NCBI GenBank assembly: GCA_003550325.1 | Contig: QKWP01000115.1 | Span: 283,793-347,792 of the forward strand | Reading direction: 5' to 3' | DNA length: 64,000 nucleotides | From: Gigaspora rosea | Taxonomy: Eukaryota; Glomeromycota; Glomeromycetes; Diversisporales; Gigasporaceae | Shown here: piece after piece, positions 12,049 through 24,199 of the stretch | Layout: every line of letters starts with the position of its first letter | Numbering within the stretch: the stretch's first letter is position 1 | Translations under genes and position numbers: made by a program | The notes under the pieces: model-generated | The model's input: the letters and a program-made list of their open reading frames with translations, nothing else | Database searches by the model: none | What the model was told of the DNA's origin: nothing

Positions 12049-13146
12049 GAGACATGTCACCATGCTGACCCCGTGATCGATCAATCAAAGTCGATCATGT
12101 GTATTCTTTTTTTTTTTTAAGTTTTTTTTTTAATTTATTAATTAATTAATTTAATTTTTTTTTTTTAGCTGTTACAATGAAGACAACGGAATAAAAGCAA
12201 GAAGAAAACAAGACAAAAACAGAACAAAAAATGGAACAAAAAATGGGACGAAATGAGATATTTTTATTACTGTATTAATTTAATTTTTTTTTTCTTTAAA
12301 TTTAATTTAATTTTGTTTTTAGTCGAGTACAAATATAAAGAAAACAGAATAAAAGCAAGAAGAAGAAAAAAACTCAGAAGAAAACAAGATGAAAATGGTA
12401 TGAAAAACAGGATAAAAACAGAATGAAGACGAGATAAAAACGGGATAAGATGAGATGAAAACGAAACAAAAAATGGGATGAAATGATGACCACAAACCCA
12501 AAAAAACAGAAAAGCCACGAAGAAGCACCACCAAAGTTTTACAAAACCCACCAACAAAGAGAAAAAGACCTACCCACCAAAAAATGATGAAGAAGGACCA
12601 CTGAAGGACTTATAGAACCCACCAACGAAAAGACAAATCTACCAACTGAAAAATGACAAAATTACCTACCGAAAACAGAGAAGAACAACCGAAAGACTTG
12701 AACCCACCAACGAAGAAACAAAAAACCTACCTACGAAACACACAAACTACACACCAAAAAATGATAAAGAAAAACCACCGAAGAATGACGAAGAGACAAA
12801 GAACCTATCTCTGAAAAATGACAAATTAACTACTAAAAAAACGCAAAGAAACACTGAAAGACTAAAAAACCTACCGAAAGACTGCTCCAACGATGACTCT
12901 AGTGACGAATTCAGCGACGATTCCAGTGACGGTTCCAGCGACGACTCCAGTGATGACTCTAGCGACGACTCCAGCAATGACTCCAAAAAAAATTCTAAAA
13001 AAAAATTATTCACAGTTAAAAAAAAATAATGCGGTAAAAAAAAAATGAAAAAAAATGAAAAAAATAAAAAATAGATTATCTTATATGATCGCCAATTTCA
13101 AAAATGATTGGTCAATCATATAAGGGTCGCCATGGCGACATGTCGC
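12049..13146. mobile_element. 1.1-kb TIR element with GACATGTC termini
   Basis: Inverted ends GGAGACATGTCACCATG...CTGACCC (12049-12073) and GGGTCGCCATGGCGACATG (13124-13142). Just inside each, a GATCGATCAATCA-type word is also inverted. The interior is strongly purine-biased on the plus strand, with two copies of ACAGAATAAAAGCAAGAAGA-like sequence (12187, 12345). No transposase was seen, so it is non-autonomous. No clear TSD. Confidence 0.65.
12616..13029 (+). other. Open frame without ATG, Lys/Asn-rich then Asp/Ser repeats
   Basis: Open from after TAG at 12613-12615 to TAA at about 13027-13029, 137 codons with no methionine start. The N-terminal part is built of repeats close to NDEETKNLPTKNDK. 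At 12892-12984 it becomes a run of D-D-S-S units (DDSSDEFSDDSSDGSS and so on) followed by a lysine-rich tail ending KKNSKKKLF. The opposite strand is also open (Glu/Ser/Leu repeats), as expected of any GACTCCAG-type repeat. It could be an exon fragment picked up by the TIR element, or simply a minisatellite. I do not assign a function. Confidence 0.35.
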
Positions 13147-13199
13147 TACTGACATTTTGCCAAAATATATTACAAAAAAAGCTGCATTGAAATTGTTTA

Positions 13200-13300
13200 C
13201 AGGAACTTTCATTAAAGATATCTCCATGAGTTCTTGACCAAATTTGATGAAAATTTTTTTATTTTAATTCTACGAATCTATAGAATTCAAATTAAAAAAT
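13200..13300. repeat. Isolated unit of the 195-bp palindrome array
   Basis: AAGATATCTCCATGAG, then TTGACCAAATTTGATGAAAA and ATTCTACGAATCTATAGAAT, match the units at 9775-11425. Confidence 0.7.
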
Positions 13301-13584
13301 TTTTAAAAATATTATGATTTTCAAAATTTTACATATTGATTCTAACTTTGTGCTTTAAAAAACTTATTTAGCATATAAAATACATTAGACTGGTATATTT
13401 AATTTATATATATTTCTTAAAAATTTCAAAGAAGTTACTAACTACATAATAATTACTATAATTATATAAATTACTAACTAATTTGCTTAATAATAATCCA
13501 TGCAATTGCATTACATAATTATTTGTTTATTAACATACAATTACAATCAATAATAGTAATCAATATTTAATTTCAAATTCAAAA

Positions 13585-13990
13585 TTGTGTTCTCAAATGA
13601 ACTAAATATAGAGTATTAATGTTCTCAAAAAATTTTTAATGTTCTCATTATACAGTATAGAATTTTATTTTTTAAATATGCATATATTTTTATTATATAA
13701 ACCTATCTTGGACTTTTAAGTAAAGTTATAAACAAAGGCTTTTTGATTTTAATAGTTTTTAGAACATTTAAATTGGTTTAATTGATTATATAATATACTT
13801 TTTAACTTTTTGCAACTATAAATCTTTTTTTTAAATATGTAAAAAAAACTAATAGTTATAAATACTAATAATATTTTGAGAACATTGTATCAGTACAAAA
13901 TGTTTTCAAATAAGAGAAAATTATTTTAAATATTAATGTTCTTAAAAAAATTTAGTGTTCTTATAAGAATATGAGAACATCAAATTTTAA
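13585..13990. repeat. Segment with inverted GTTCTCA/TGAGAAC words
   Basis: TGTTCTCA repeats at the left (13588, 13619, 13643) and TGAGAAC/GTTCTTA words at the right (13877-13980) enclose AT-rich DNA. Possibly an old MITE; ends not defined. Confidence 0.3.
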
Positions 13991-14049
13991 ATACTAATCG
14001 TAATACATATGCAAGCTATTGATTCTAAAGTCTAATTACATGCTACAAC

Positions 14050-14227
14050 AGGACCCCGAAATATATATAGATAGGTCAGATTAATTATAGGGTTACTAAA
14101 AAAGAAAAGATCTGCTAAAAAACTTCAAAAATAAGCAAAAATTACTATAAATGTAAAAGATCTGCATAAAAAATCTCAAAAATAAGCTAACTCATATCTG
14201 ACCTATCTATTTGTATTTCAGGGTCCT
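14050..14227. mobile_element. AGGACCC MITE, copy 1 (178 bp)
   Basis: Terminal inverted repeats of about 30 bp: AGGACCCCGAAATATATATA at the left and the inverse ending CAGGGTCCT at the right. Flanked by a perfect 8-bp duplication GCTACAAC (14042-14049 and 14228-14235). The interior is a near duplication around AAGATCTGC. The second copy at 21225-21402 has exactly the same length. The 8-bp duplication points to hAT-type mobilisation. Non-autonomous. Confidence 0.9.
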
Positions 14228-14509
14228 GCTACAACTACTTTTACTTATTTTCAACTATAATTAATTATAATTTTGCTCCATATAGCCATTAATAACTTGT
14301 TATATTTGGATCAATCATTATAGTACGACTTAACTTGTTATAATACAAAATGTGGATAAATTGCTAAAAATAATATATAACATGTGTAAAATCTTAGTAA
14401 TTTGACAAAATATTCAATTATGACCCTTTTTAAAATTAATTTCAATTTGCTAAAATTTAAATTTGGACCTTAGATCAAATTTGAATTAATTTGTTAAAAA
14501 AAATGATAT

Positions 14510-15065
14510 ATTTTTAGAGATATTTAGGGTCTTAGCTAACTACAGGGTAAGAAAAATAAGTGTATAGAGCTAGTATTATGTGATGAAATGTGAAAGAAGT
14601 TTAAAACATTAATATTTTTCATTTTTATTTTTTTTAGTTTTAATTTTTTTTGATATTTTTTTATTTTAGGAAGTAGCAAATATGAGTGAATATTAGCAAA
14701 TATAAGCAAATATTATAGTTAAAACAAAGAAGAAAAGAAATAATAGCTAACTGCAGAGTAAAAAAAATAAGTGTATAGAGATAGCATTATGTGACAAAGT
14801 GCAAAAGGGTTTAAAATATTATTATTTTTTTTGGATTGTTTTTTTTATTATTTTTTCAGGTTTAGTTTTTTATGTTTTTATTTTTTTTGTCATTTTTTAT
14901 TTTTTTGTAAAAAATGTATAATAATATATAATAAAATATATAATATTGATTAAAAATATATATTTAATTAAAATATATTGTATAATAATAATAATAAATA
15001 AAAATGTAAAATTTTATATTAAATTGCAAAACCTTGTGAAAATATGCAAAAATATGCAAAAACAT
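14510..15065. repeat. Duplicated segment related to the T-rich dispersed repeat end
   Basis: GCTAACTACAGGGTAAGAAA (about 14534) recurs as GCTAACTGCAGAGTAAAAAA (about 14743), giving a tandem duplication of about 210 bp. The tail at 14880-15060 (ATAATATATAATAAAATAT, then AAATTTTATATTAAATTGC) matches 46385-46560 at the end of copy B. Confidence 0.6.
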
Positions 15066-15364
15066 GCTAATGCATAATTATGTGAATATTATTATTAATT
15101 GATTATTAATTGATCATAATATATTATTAATTTATGCCAGTTTTTACAAGTTTTCAATATTTGTTTTTCATAATATTTTTGCTATATTTTGAATTTACTA
15201 TGCCGTAAATGTTCATAATTATTACAACTTTGTAATACTCTGTAGTTACTATAGCATAAACTTTGTAATTATTACCCCTACATAATACTCTGAAGTAATT
15301 GTAAGTTTTCATAAGTTTACTCTTGTGTAAAAACTTATAGAGGTTTATACATATTTTTTTGCTA

Positions 15365-15513
15365 ATGATATTAATAGTAAAGGACCTTTATTATGATTAG
15401 CTTTGTAGCTGCAATTGCCTTATGTTATAATTAGGCCCCACGGCTACAATAGTAGTGCAAGAACCTCATGTTGTGATTAGGTTCTGCAACTGAATTAGCA
15501 GTACAAGGATCTC
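15365..15513. repeat. GTGATTAG minisatellite, interrupted by a MITE
   Basis: Units such as TGTTGTGATTAGGTTCTGCA with TTAGCAGTACAAGGATCTCA, the same family as 5865-6135. The repeat resumes at 15861 (TTCTAATAGTGCAATAACTT) directly after the inserted MITE. Confidence 0.65.
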
Positions 15514-15860
15514 ATATGGGGTGTCCCTATTAAAAGGGCCCATTTTTACATTCATCTCATTTTGGGATAATTGAGTTTAACCATTTGTTTTGATTTTCGG
15601 ACTGATCCGGGATTAACCAAATTTCACACTTTTGATTGGTTAAATGTAGCAGGTGACTATCGGGTAGTCTCGTGATGTGCTTGGCCTTAGACAACTTCGT
15701 TTAATATTTCTTTTACATTATCTCTATTTTTTATTATGCAAATCGACTTTCATTTATAATTGAAAAATGTCAATCATGTTAAAATTTACATGAATCTAAT
15801 AAAAACTCAATTTTTGAAAAATTGTAAAAATGGGCCCTTTTAATAGGAGACGCCCCATAT
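15514..15860. mobile_element. ATATGGGG MITE, long form, copy 1 (about 347 bp)
   Basis: Inverted ends ATATGGGGTGTCCCTATT, then AAAAGGGCCCATTTTTACA; mirrored at 15822-15860. The interior has GATTGGTTAAATGTAGCAGG and ACTTTCATTTATAATTGAAA, both shared with 62635-62979. A TA-type target is likely because the ends are ATAT. No protein. It sits inside the GTGATTAG minisatellite. Confidence 0.85.
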
Positions 15861-15899
15861 TTCTAATAGTGCAATAACTTTATGTTAGGATTAGTATAG

Positions 15900-16620
15900 A
15901 AAATCTGTTTTGAAATTTATGTTATTATGGGAACATATTTATGTTTTCAAAAATTTTTTATATTCTTAATTAAAAAAAAAATTTTTTCTTTTATTCTCTT
16001 TTTGTCTCTTTTTGTTTTTTTTCATACATGCACACTTTTTTTCTCTTTCTTTTCTTACTTTTTATTACTTAAAATTAAAATTTTTTAGAATAGAATACAT
16101 TATTTGCATTATTCAGTTTTCTTTTTAATAATAAATGTATATTGCATAAGTACTATTTATATGCCAAATAGATTTAATTGAGCTAAGTAATTTATTTGGT
16201 ATAAAGAAAAGGAACAATAAATTTATTATTCTTTTTCACCTACCTACTCTTTTTTTTGCTCTTATTTTCTTTTTTTTATTCTCTTTTTTATATTTATACT
16301 TTTGTACTTCTTTTAGTTATGTTTTAATTTTTAATTTTATTATTATTATTTTTTTTAAGAAAGGTCAATTCTTTATACCTTTATTATTAGATTTTGTAAA
16401 TTGTACATATAGTCGCCTTTCTATAATCTGAACTTCTTTAAACTGAATACTATTAAACTTTCTCTAAACTGAACAAAATCTTCTAGAACATTTGTAAATT
16501 TTATTATAAAGTTCAGATAAGCTATAATTAACTGTTGTAAATTAAACTTTTTCAAATTTTTATATAGTAAAAAATAGCAGTCCCAGCAGTTCAGATTAGA
16601 AAGAGTTAACTGTATATGAA
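15900..16620. other. No gene seen
   Basis: T-rich pyrimidine runs (TTTTTCTCTTT at about 15985-16060 and 16225-16290) and AT-rich DNA with no recognisable frame. Confidence 0.4.
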
Positions 16621-16624
16621 TATA

Positions 16625-19460
16625 AATATATGTAAGAAATTTACTAAACTAAAAGAAGATAGAAGTATAAGCTAATTTACTTATTACCTATTCTTAACTA
16701 GAATAATGATTAGACCTCTAGATTGTAAGAAGGGATTTAAGAGAGTATTGGTTAGATCAGATATATTTTTGAATACTATTTTTTATAAAAGTAGGAGTTG
16801 GTAGTAGTATGAGTAATAGTTTAGAAAGGGTATTGCCAGTAGGGCATCAAGAACAGAAGAGTGTTGGGTTATTCTAGATAGGACCCAAATTTTTTTGTAA
16901 ATGTACTTTATTATAAAATGATATAATAATAGGGCGAATTTCATTTTTGTTTTTCAGTTGCAAAGAAAGCTAATGTGTAGTTGCTTTATAACTCTAAAAG
17001 GGGCCTTTCTTGTAATGTATAGGTCCTTGAAGGCTTGCACAAAGGTTTCTGGTTATGTTAGTTGAATTTGGATATCTTCTAATATTTGTATAAGTATTCA
17101 TATTATTTTTTTTGAGAAGTTTTAGTGGTTGGCAACACAGATCAGTAGATAGGTAATATCTTTTGAAATAGTATAATAGCAGGGACATAGATAGTTTGGG
17201 TTCTTTGTCAGGTTTCTTAAATGTAGTAGCAAGTGGGTTAGTAGTTCTTTTGCTAGCAGTTTCATCTTAAAGTTTTTTTAGATTGGATAGGGCAAAATTA
17301 GTGTTCAATGCAAGGGGTTTGTCTTCATAGAAAATGTATTTTAGTGTGTATTCCCAGTTGATGTTGCCCAAATTGATGGTCCAAAGAGTGATGCATTGTT
17401 GGTTTGCTAATATAGATAGTTTGTAATTTTGTATTGTTGTTTTAGTAGGATTTTTATGAAATATGCACTGAGGTGCCTAGTAATAATGGGATATATCAGT
17501 TGTAGTTAACTGTTGAGAAGAAATATTTAAGGGAATAAGTTAGTAGAGTTAGTTATTGATAATTTTTGTTTTAGCTTTGTGTTGATGTGTCTTTCTTCAC
17601 ATATTGCAGATAGAACTTGTTGTATTCAAGGATATTCTTGTTTATCTATAATTTGGTTGTTATAGGGGTGGCTTGTTTGTTCTGTGATGATAGTTGTAAG
17701 TTGTGTAATATTAGTAACAATTTCTAAAGAAGCTTTTCCAGTAGTTGTTATGATGAATGATAGGAGAGTAAGATTGCATTTATTTTGAATGGCCAAGTGA
17801 GGTTGTAGTATCCAAATAGGACTTCATTTGTTCTGATTCATCCTATGGTTATTATCTTCTTTACTCTGATAATTGTTTCTTTTTTGTGGTGTTATATAAT
17901 ATTGGATTTTTTTCTTGAAATTGTTAGAGGTTAGATTTTCTCAGAATGCAACTGGCAGATTATTGAAGGCCGATAAAAATCTTAAAAGTGTTTTAAAAAC
18001 TTGAGAGAGGTTCGATTTGTATACAGTTCTTACTAAGGTAAGTGCATAAAGAATGTTTATAATATCAGCATATATATAGTCTACTTGAAGGTTGAATATA
18101 AATTCTTTTTGCATTTTGAAGTAGCAGTATTTAGTAGTTACTGTGTCCTTCAGGTCACATCCAGAACACGGTATGAGTTTGGTAGAGGTAAAGTCTGAAC
18201 TAATGTTGTATTTAATGTAATATCTTGCTCTGAGTAGTTTGGATAGTAGGTTAAATATCTTTTCTATTGTTCCCTTTGTATTTATAATTCAACTTTTATG
18301 GATTGAAGTCCATTTCAGAAAAGTAAAAGGATTAGAATAAACAAATTTTAAGGATAGAGTAATGTGTAAGGTGATAATAACTTGCATCTATTGGAACTAT
18401 TTTGGGCTTCTTCCTCTGAAAATTTATTTAATATTGTGCTGTAATTATAGCCAGAGCAGTAGTTTTTTATATTTGTGGTTCAGAAATTGTTCAACACAGT
18501 GAATATCATAGGTGTTTAGCTTTTCTTTAATGTATGCACATTTGGAGTGATTAAGGATGAATGTATTGATTGGTGTGCCTTTTAGTCTCTATAGAGTTGG
18601 CCACTTTAGTAAGGGTCTTGCAAATTGCAAGTATAAGGCATATAGTGCTAAAATGAATTGACATGTGTGTACTTAGTTATAAGCTAAGAAATGCTACCTT
18701 GTTTAGCAAAATGGAAGTATCTGTGTTGTAGCATCTTGTAGCTGTTGTAGTCATAGTTTTAGAAAAGATTGTAAAAAATCTGGATGGTTTAATCCCTTAA
18801 GTAGTACTATTGTTAGAGTTGATTGTTGAGCTTAAGTAATATTGATCAGAGCATAGATGTTTAGACAAAATAAGTTGTGTATTCTACTGGCCAGTCTGCT
18901 TTTGTGTTTTAATAGCTTCATATATATTTTGTGATTGATATTAGTTGTGTTAGATTTAGTACTGCATATTCTTAAGTTAAGCTATAATTGTATTTGTATG
19001 ATGGGATAGGAGATATACCAGAAGTTCAATTAAGTTTAGAGGTATCTTAATTCTTGATTGTACTTTTTCCATTACTCATATATGGACTGAATTCAAGGCT
19101 TTGGACATGTCTTGTGCTAATATTCATATTTCTTTTTTATTAGTTGTAGCATCTTCAATTATATGGGTTAATTAGAAGATCAGCTATAAGGTTGATTAGT
19201 GAGAAATGCAGCAAAGTTGTATAGTAAGAATATTTTGTATCATCTTAGCACTGAGGTGAGCCTGTTGTTTATAATATTTGTGAATATTTTCCTTGTGTAG
19301 TTTATCAAAATTATAGATCATGTTGTACTGAGATCACAATAGTATTTCTCTTTTTTTGGAATAGATTATATGTTTGACCTTAACTATGGTCTGGTATTAT
19401 TTTAAGCTAAAATATGTGTTGAAGATTGTTAACAGGTAAGTGAGTGTAGACAAAGGAGGT
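16625..19460 (-). pseudogene. LINE relic 2: ORF2 RT to RNase H and 3' UTR, internally deleted
   Basis: On the minus strand this aligns with ORF2 of the LINE at 30.1-35.3 kb. The RT motif A region reads ILAQDMSKALNSVH (near 19135-19085; in the other copy ILSQDMFKAYDSVH), so the second conserved Asp has become Asn. It then skips most of the palm. It resumes with HKSRLASRIHNLF (about 18900), KGLNHPDFLQSFLKL and LQQLQDATTQ (about 18800-18720), TPINTFI...DIHCVEQFLNHK (about 18575-18465), and an RNase H/tail part near 17190-16990. The 3' part near 16660 shares AGTAAATTAGCTT with the other LINE's 3' UTR. Many stops and frameshifts; much more decayed than the 27.7-kb copy. Confidence 0.75.
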
Positions 19461-19469
19461 GTTGTAAAA

Positions 19470-20420
19470 CCTTATTTGCTATTGCTAGAGGCTCTGTAGC
19501 TTTATTTTTGGGTATACCAAATAAATTAATTTTTAAATTTGCTTTATACTAAGCTTAGCTTATTACAAAATAATTTTTTGCAATATTTAGTATAAAATAA
19601 GTAATATAAATTATCAAATAAATAAATCATAATAAATTTATTTATATTCAATAAATTATTTACAAATATGCATATATCAATTAATTCAAAATATATATTG
19701 AATTCACAAAAATAAAAATAAAATTAATTTAAATCTAATGAGATATATACCAAATTTGCAATAAAAAAATTAAGATTAAATTAATTTAAATCGGAAATAT
19801 GCATTTTCAAATTTGTAATGCTAATATTAATAATTAAATAATTTAAATCTAATAATATGATGCCAAATTTATAACAATAAAATTAAAAATTAATTAGTTC
19901 TTTCTAGTAAAAAGCATTCTAATTTGTATTAACAAAAAGAAAATAACTATAGGGTATAATACCTAGTTACACAAATATCAATTTTTGTCTTGTTACATGA
20001 TGAAACACACAAATAATATTGCACACAAATATATATTTTTGTTGACGTTTTTGACTTATTTATTGTCATCAGCTATTTCGTAATTGGGTCAATATGTGAA
20101 ATATCGATTTTTTATGAGATTCTAAAACTTAATTGGCTTTGAACAAAAATTTTAAATTGACAATTTTTTATTTTTATTATATTTGACTTTGAATTATATG
20201 GTAATACGACTAAGTAATATGTAAATAAAAAAATTTACTACCTTTCACTTTAGAACTATTAGATTTTCTTGTAGAAAGCTTATTGACATGTATCATATTA
20301 TATAATATTAGCAGTGTGCATAAAATTACATGATTTTTAAGTGTAGTTTAACTACAATTTTAACTTCATTTTTGAAATAAAGAATACAAGCAGTTTTCTT
20401 TTCTTTTTTTTTTTTTACTT
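19470..20420. other. No gene seen
   Basis: AT-rich DNA with loose ATTAATTTAAATCNAATNA repetition at 19710-19890. No recognisable frame or TIR. Confidence 0.4.
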
Positions 20421-20599
20421 AAACAAAATGAGCACTAACTATATTAATATGAAAAATAACATACTACTGGATCAAAAACTAATTTTTAAGACAACCTATT
20501 TTTTAATAAAAAAAATAGAGTTGAGAAACTATATAAAAATGAAAATGTGGAAAAATTATATCTTCATGCTAATTTATTATTTAAAACTTGAGAGTATAC

Positions 20600-22840
20600 C
20601 AAAAAATAGTTCAATATGAATGGTTTTCAAGAGGGATTTAGTTATAAGACTAGAAGAAGTAAATTGGATAATGGTATTGTCAGATAACTTTTTTATAAAA
20701 ATTACAAATCTAAAAAACATGATGCACAGATTACAGTAGATCCTACTAAATGATGCAGCACTTTGTAACAAAAGAACTAAATGTCCTTGGTAAGTTAATT
20801 TGCTATTTTCTAAATCTAGCATTGTTATTAAAAAACTTCTTTTCATAATAGTTATAATAATTCTTTGAATTCTATGATTAAGAAATAGCACCTCAATTTC
20901 ATAATTTCACTCCTGAAATGATTGCAGACGTTAAAAATATGTCATTACAGCATGGATAAATTCTTCTTTAATATATTCTTTACTCAATTTTGACTATTCT
21001 GAACAGAAATAAATAAAAAGGATTTATATAATCTTGTTTACAAATTTTGCTAGCAGAATAACTCTCAAGATTTTGATACCTTCACAAATGTTACAATTAT
21101 TACTACAATAGAAAGATGATAATCCAAGATGGGTTGTTAAACCTCGTATTGATTGTATTTCTAAATATTTAGTTTCGATTATGTGGATACTACCTTTACA
21201 GTTGGATTTGTGACTATTCTTAATAGGACCCCAAAATATACATAAATATGTCAGGTTAATTATAAAATTACTAAAAAAGGAATAATCTGCAGAAAAACCT
21301 CAAAAATAAGCAATAAATTACTATAAATAAAAACGATCTGTACAAAAAACCCCCAAAATAAACAAACTCATACCTGATCTATTTATGTATTTTTAGGGTC
21401 TTTTCTTGATTCTACTTCTAATACAAACTGTTTTCGTCTAATACTATACATGATCATTATTGTTGATAGTAATTATAAATCATATATCGTAGCTACTGCA
21501 CTTCTTGAAGACAAAACTCAAGAGTCATTTAATTGGATTTTTGATATTTTATGCAATAAAACTGGAATCTATCCAAAATCAGTTTTTACTAATTCAAATC
21601 TAGATATTATAGGAGCAATTAAGCATATATTTCTAGAAACTAACTATTTTTAATACATATTCCATATTGATTTAAATTTGCAAAAAAATTGAAGGGCAAA
21701 TTGGGTCAAAAGTTGTTTGAAATTCTATAGTCATTACTAATAGAAAAATGCCCAACTATTGAGAAATACATAACTAAAATATTGTATAGTAATGAGTCTT
21801 GGGCTATTGCATGGATTAGCAAATTTTTTACAATAGGAATACAGAATACCCAATGAATAGAATTAGTTAATAGTCTTATTCACAGTAAGGTAGATTGTGC
21901 AACATCATAAGCTAATTTAATATATAAGATAATAACCAAAGTAATAATGAAAAGGTATTCAAAAATTTGAAATACAAAGGAATGCTATACCAAAAATTGC
22001 GTTGCCTATAATTTTGAACAATTTTTTAGCCAGGTAGATGAGATGATTAAAAGTTATCTTAATCCAATTCTTCTTGGGTAACATTAAAACCAAATTAATA
22101 AATCATTGTATTATGATATTCATTTTATTGAACAATAGTATAAAATTATTATAAAACAAAATATAAAGATAATAATGAAAAGCTAAATAGAGCATAGAGA
22201 AGTAGAGTATGATACTTTTCAAATCCTTTTTGGCTCTTTAATTAAAAATATTCCTAATAAACAAATAATTCAAGTTTGTTACATTAAATAGACTAGAAGT
22301 TCAGGTTTGGCAATTATATTATATTACTTAATAATGGCACACACCTTTGCATATGTATTATATTAATTAACAAAGTTATTGTTTTGCCATTATTTTTCCA
22401 CGTTGGAACTTACTCAAGCTTCTCAATATTTTATATTAATCACATTCTTTCTTATTGGTATATGGATCCAAATATTTCAGAAAGTAACTTTCTTGCTCAA
22501 GTTAAACCTGTTTAACTTTTAAGCTCTACAGATAATACACATATATTACCAATGCAGCAAGTTATATTAAACTATTTAATATCAACTAAGAATATAAGAA
22601 CTTACAATAATACTTCTAAAGAAACCTAGAATCCAATATGCACAATTATCTGGACGTTTCAAAAAGGTTATTGATTTAGCAATTCAAAAAAAAATGATTT
22701 GTGTGAAGAACTTAAAATGCTTTTAAAGGGCTTTATAGTTGATGTTAAATCAAAAATAGAAAATAAAACTACTATTTATATGGAAAATATAAAAATAAAT
22801 AATCTTGTAATTACAAAATATAGAAAAGAGCTATTAAAAA
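20600..22840 (+). pseudogene. FAR1/MULE-type transposase relic with a MITE insertion
   Basis: A degenerate Mutator-like (MULE) transposase, in several frames. A FAR1-type DNA-binding part reads GFSYKTRRSKLDNGIVR (about 20625-20680), then KHDAQITVDPTK (about 20715-20750). A linker reads FTPEMIADVKNMSLQHG (about 20905-20955). The MULE core at 21450-21653 reads IIIVDSNYKSYIVATALLED (the D of the first catalytic strand is kept), then WIFDILCNKTGIYPKSVFTN. It continues FHIDLNLQK near 21665 and ...KSYLNPILLG near 22050. The C-terminal end near 22620-22830 reads QLSGRFKKAIDLAI, ELKMLLKGFIVDVKSK. The 178-bp MITE at 21225-21402 interrupts the frame just before the catalytic strand. Inactive; TIRs not found. 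Confidence 0.8.
21225..21402. mobile_element. AGGACCC MITE, copy 2 (178 bp), inside the MULE
   Basis: Same length and ends as 14050-14227 (AGGACCCCAAAATATACATA...TTTTAGGGTCTT). Flanked by TTCTTAAT (21217-21224) and TTCTTGAT (21403-21410), an 8-bp duplication with one change. It therefore post-dates the MULE it interrupts. Confidence 0.9.
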
Positions 22841-22849
22841 AGGCTTAAA

Positions 22850-23245
22850 TTCAGTATTGAAGTTGACATAGCTCAATCCAATATTTTTTATGGGTGAAAT
22901 TAATACAAAAAATTCTAATTAAAAGAAAGTTCAATAGTTGACTTAAAAAAAGAGACTATTAATATAAATATCATAAAATCTATAAATAAGTATCATACTC
23001 TCTACTCTACTTTTCAATTACAGTTTAGCAGAAATAGCAATAAACTCTTTATTAAGTAATTTGAAGTTTAAAAATATAGAATAAAATGTATATTATTATT
23101 TAATGAATTTTATAGTAAATAATTAAACCCAAAATTAGCTATTGCCTAATGAATTGCACTAAAGCTTTTTTTATTTTTCGTCTTGATATTTACACAAATC
23201 TATTAGAGAATATTAATTTACACTACCAATACAGCACATTATTCC
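22850..23245. other. No gene recognised
   Basis: AT-rich, stop-rich DNA after the MULE relic. Fragments such as SLAEIAINSLLSNLKFKN (about 23025) are too short to assign. Confidence 0.35.
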
Positions 23246-23247
23246 TT

Positions 23248-23470
23248 GTGGCAGATTAAAATGAAATCTGATTAAAATGAAACTGGGAACCTCTCTTGCT
23301 TACCTTTAAAGCTTATAAAACCCATATATATTTGTTTATTAATAACCCTAACCCTAAACCCTAACCCTAATGCTAAAAAAATCTACCAAAAATGTCCTCT
23401 AAAAAATTTTAAAATTTTGCTTAAAAAATAGAAAAACTTTATTTTAATCCAATTTCATTTTAATCTGCTA
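23248..23470. mobile_element. GCAGATTAAAATGAAAT MITE carrying telomere-like repeats
   Basis: Inverted ends GTGGCAGATTAAAATGAAAT (23248) and ATTTCATTTTAATCTGC (23454-23467). An adjacent inner word, TGATTAAAATGAAACT, is likewise mirrored by TTATTTTAATCC. The centre at 23341-23371 is AACCCTAACCCTAAACCC followed by TAACCCTAA, about five telomere-type units. No coding capacity. Confidence 0.75.
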
Positions 23471-23474
23471 TATT

Positions 23475-24195
23475 TCTTAACCCATCACTTAACTAAACAA
23501 TACAAAAATAGATTATAATTTGAATAGAAAAGATTTGGTAATAATACTATTAGATTATTAGAGTATTGCAAATACAAAAATATAAACAAACTATATTACC
23601 CCAAAAATGTATATTGCTCAAGATCAAGAAGTACATAACACAACTGACTTAATAAACTAAATGGTTATCATAGACAAATAATTATTAAAAAAAAGAATCC
23701 TAATATAAAAAATAAAGACTTAGTAATAGTTCAAATGAATAACAAAGATGCTAACAAAAACTTAGGTTCACTATTCTATACTTGTTTTATTTTTTCAATT
23801 CAAGGTTTTAAATAGTTCAAAATGCAATACAAAAGAAATTAAAGTAACCTAAAAAAAAAAAATAATTTAGCAATAGGCATAAATAAATAACAAAAATATA
23901 AGTAAAGAATATTTAGTTCTCTATAACAATTCACAATTTTAAATATTCAAAAACAGCTTGAATACAAAAAAAAACAAAAAACAAAAATAAAAAAAAACAG
24001 AATGCAGCTATTTAGTTTAATCTTCATGCTAATAATAATTTTCTTAAAAGCTTCTTGTATTAGTAAGTTATTATATTACTAATAGATAATGCTAAAGCTC
24101 TAAAAAACAATATTTTTGGTTCAATTTCATATTATATCCATAATGGTTATACATATTAGCACATATCGTGTGTTAATTGTGATTGATAAATGCCA
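23475..24195. other. No gene recognised
   Basis: A-rich DNA. Short frames such as KNKDLVIVQMNNKDANK (about 23720) occur, but no family was recognised. It could be the decayed upstream part of the gypsy element that follows. Confidence 0.35.
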
Positions 24196-24199
24196 CATA

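Noticed and set aside
12267..12557. Minus-strand hydrophobic frames in the purine-rich tract
   Set aside because: A/G-rich repeats give Phe/Leu/Ser-rich complement frames by composition alone.
12747..13013. Minus-strand 88-codon frame with Leu-Glu-Ser-Ser repeats
   Set aside because: It is the complement of a GACTCCAG-type repeat. The plus-strand frame is longer and equally open; neither shows real coding evidence.
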